Positions 63,840 through 64,000 of a stretch of DNA of 64,000 nucleotides are shown here, one piece after another (within the stretch, counting starts at the first letter, position 1; every line of letters starts with the position of its first letter). The notes under the pieces are model-generated. The model did not search any database. It was not told where the DNA came from and was given only the letters and a program-made list of their open reading frames with translations. Source of the DNA: Coenobita brevimanus. Taxonomy: Eukaryota > Arthropoda > Malacostraca > Decapoda > Coenobitidae. The stretch covers positions 32,267,809 to 32,331,808 of the forward strand of contig CM064653.1 of NCBI GenBank assembly GCA_032717465.1, read 5' to 3'. The translations under genes were made by a program, and so were the position numbers.

Positions 63840-64000
63840 GCACCTGGTGGTTTAGTGAGTAATTCAGGCACTCCGACGGGATTGAGTCAGTGCGGGTTTA
63901 TATCCAAGGGGTGGTTGGGGTTTATTGCTCATGTAATGCCACTCAGGGATGAGTGAGGCTGGTCACTGTTATCTTAAATGTTAGGACCAACTTGCCTAGT
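63840..64000 (+). mobile_element. Possible tRNA-derived SINE, cut by window end
   Basis: A-box-like TGGTGGTTTAGTGAGTAA (63845-63862) and B-box-like GGGTTTATATCC (63894-63905) at tRNA spacing, followed by non-tRNA sequence. The B box departs from consensus, so this is tentative. Confidence 0.42.

Larger units (their letters stand above)
63311..64000. other. Intron sequence upstream of exon A; hairpin and possible SINE
   Basis: No upstream exon was recognised. A perfect 13 bp inverted repeat lies at 63774-63804, and a tRNA-like head at about 63840. Confidence 0.5.

Noticed and set aside
1..64000. Endogenous viral element or toxin gene
   Set aside because: All reverse transcriptases here belong to non-LTR LINEs; no LTRs, capsid, envelope or toxin-like reading frames were seen.

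Overview
This is eukaryotic nuclear DNA, almost certainly from an arthropod and most plausibly a decapod crustacean. The inference rests on a chitin-binding (CBM14/peritrophin-A) gene with introns, very dense (AC)n and (AT)n microsatellites, and a mix of CR1-like, RTE and Jockey-like LINEs with many pogo/Tigger DNA transposons. No bacterial operon, CRISPR array or recognisable endogenous virus was seen.

The only host gene I can support lies on the minus strand. Three exons join with matching splice phases: a 1.6 kb Pro/Thr/Ser-rich exon (63310-61682), a 137 bp exon (52089-51953) and a 135 bp exon (49763-49629). A six-cysteine CBM14 domain is split across the first two. A candidate later exon at 16850-16591 holds most of a second CBM14-like domain. 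If it belongs to the same gene, most of the window is intron packed with transposons.

Layout. 1-3.5 kb: CR1-like LINE remains, one copy interrupted by an RTE copy. 3.6-7.1 kb: a nest of pogo/Tigger elements carrying SINEs and a hAT-like MITE. 7.1-16.1 kb: MITEs, three RTE copies, a Tigger remnant and a 5S-rRNA-headed SINE. 16.1-16.9 kb: candidate host exon. 17.05-23.5 kb: two related Tigger elements with nearly complete transposase genes. 23.5-29.6 kb: simple repeats, a Tigger-derived MITE and a LINE with an embedded zinc finger. 29.6-34.7 kb: a three-deep nest (RTE in Jockey-like in CR1-like). 35-44.4 kb: LINE fragments, then two CR1-like copies head to tail separated by (AC)n. 44.7-48.2 kb: Jockey-like fragment and a Tigger pseudogene with a 375 bp triplication. 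48.7-61.4 kb: Tigger/MITE elements, a second zinc-finger LINE, SINE-like sequence and two host exons. 61.7-63.3 kb: the large host exon.

How the parts fit: the RTE family (six copies with TAGA-type tails) probably supplied the enzyme for the 5S-headed SINE, whose body matches RTE sequence at both ends. The CR1-like family is repeatedly flanked by (AC)n. The Tigger elements are flanked by TA and are mostly internally deleted. All transposon genes seen carry stops, frameshifts or deletions.
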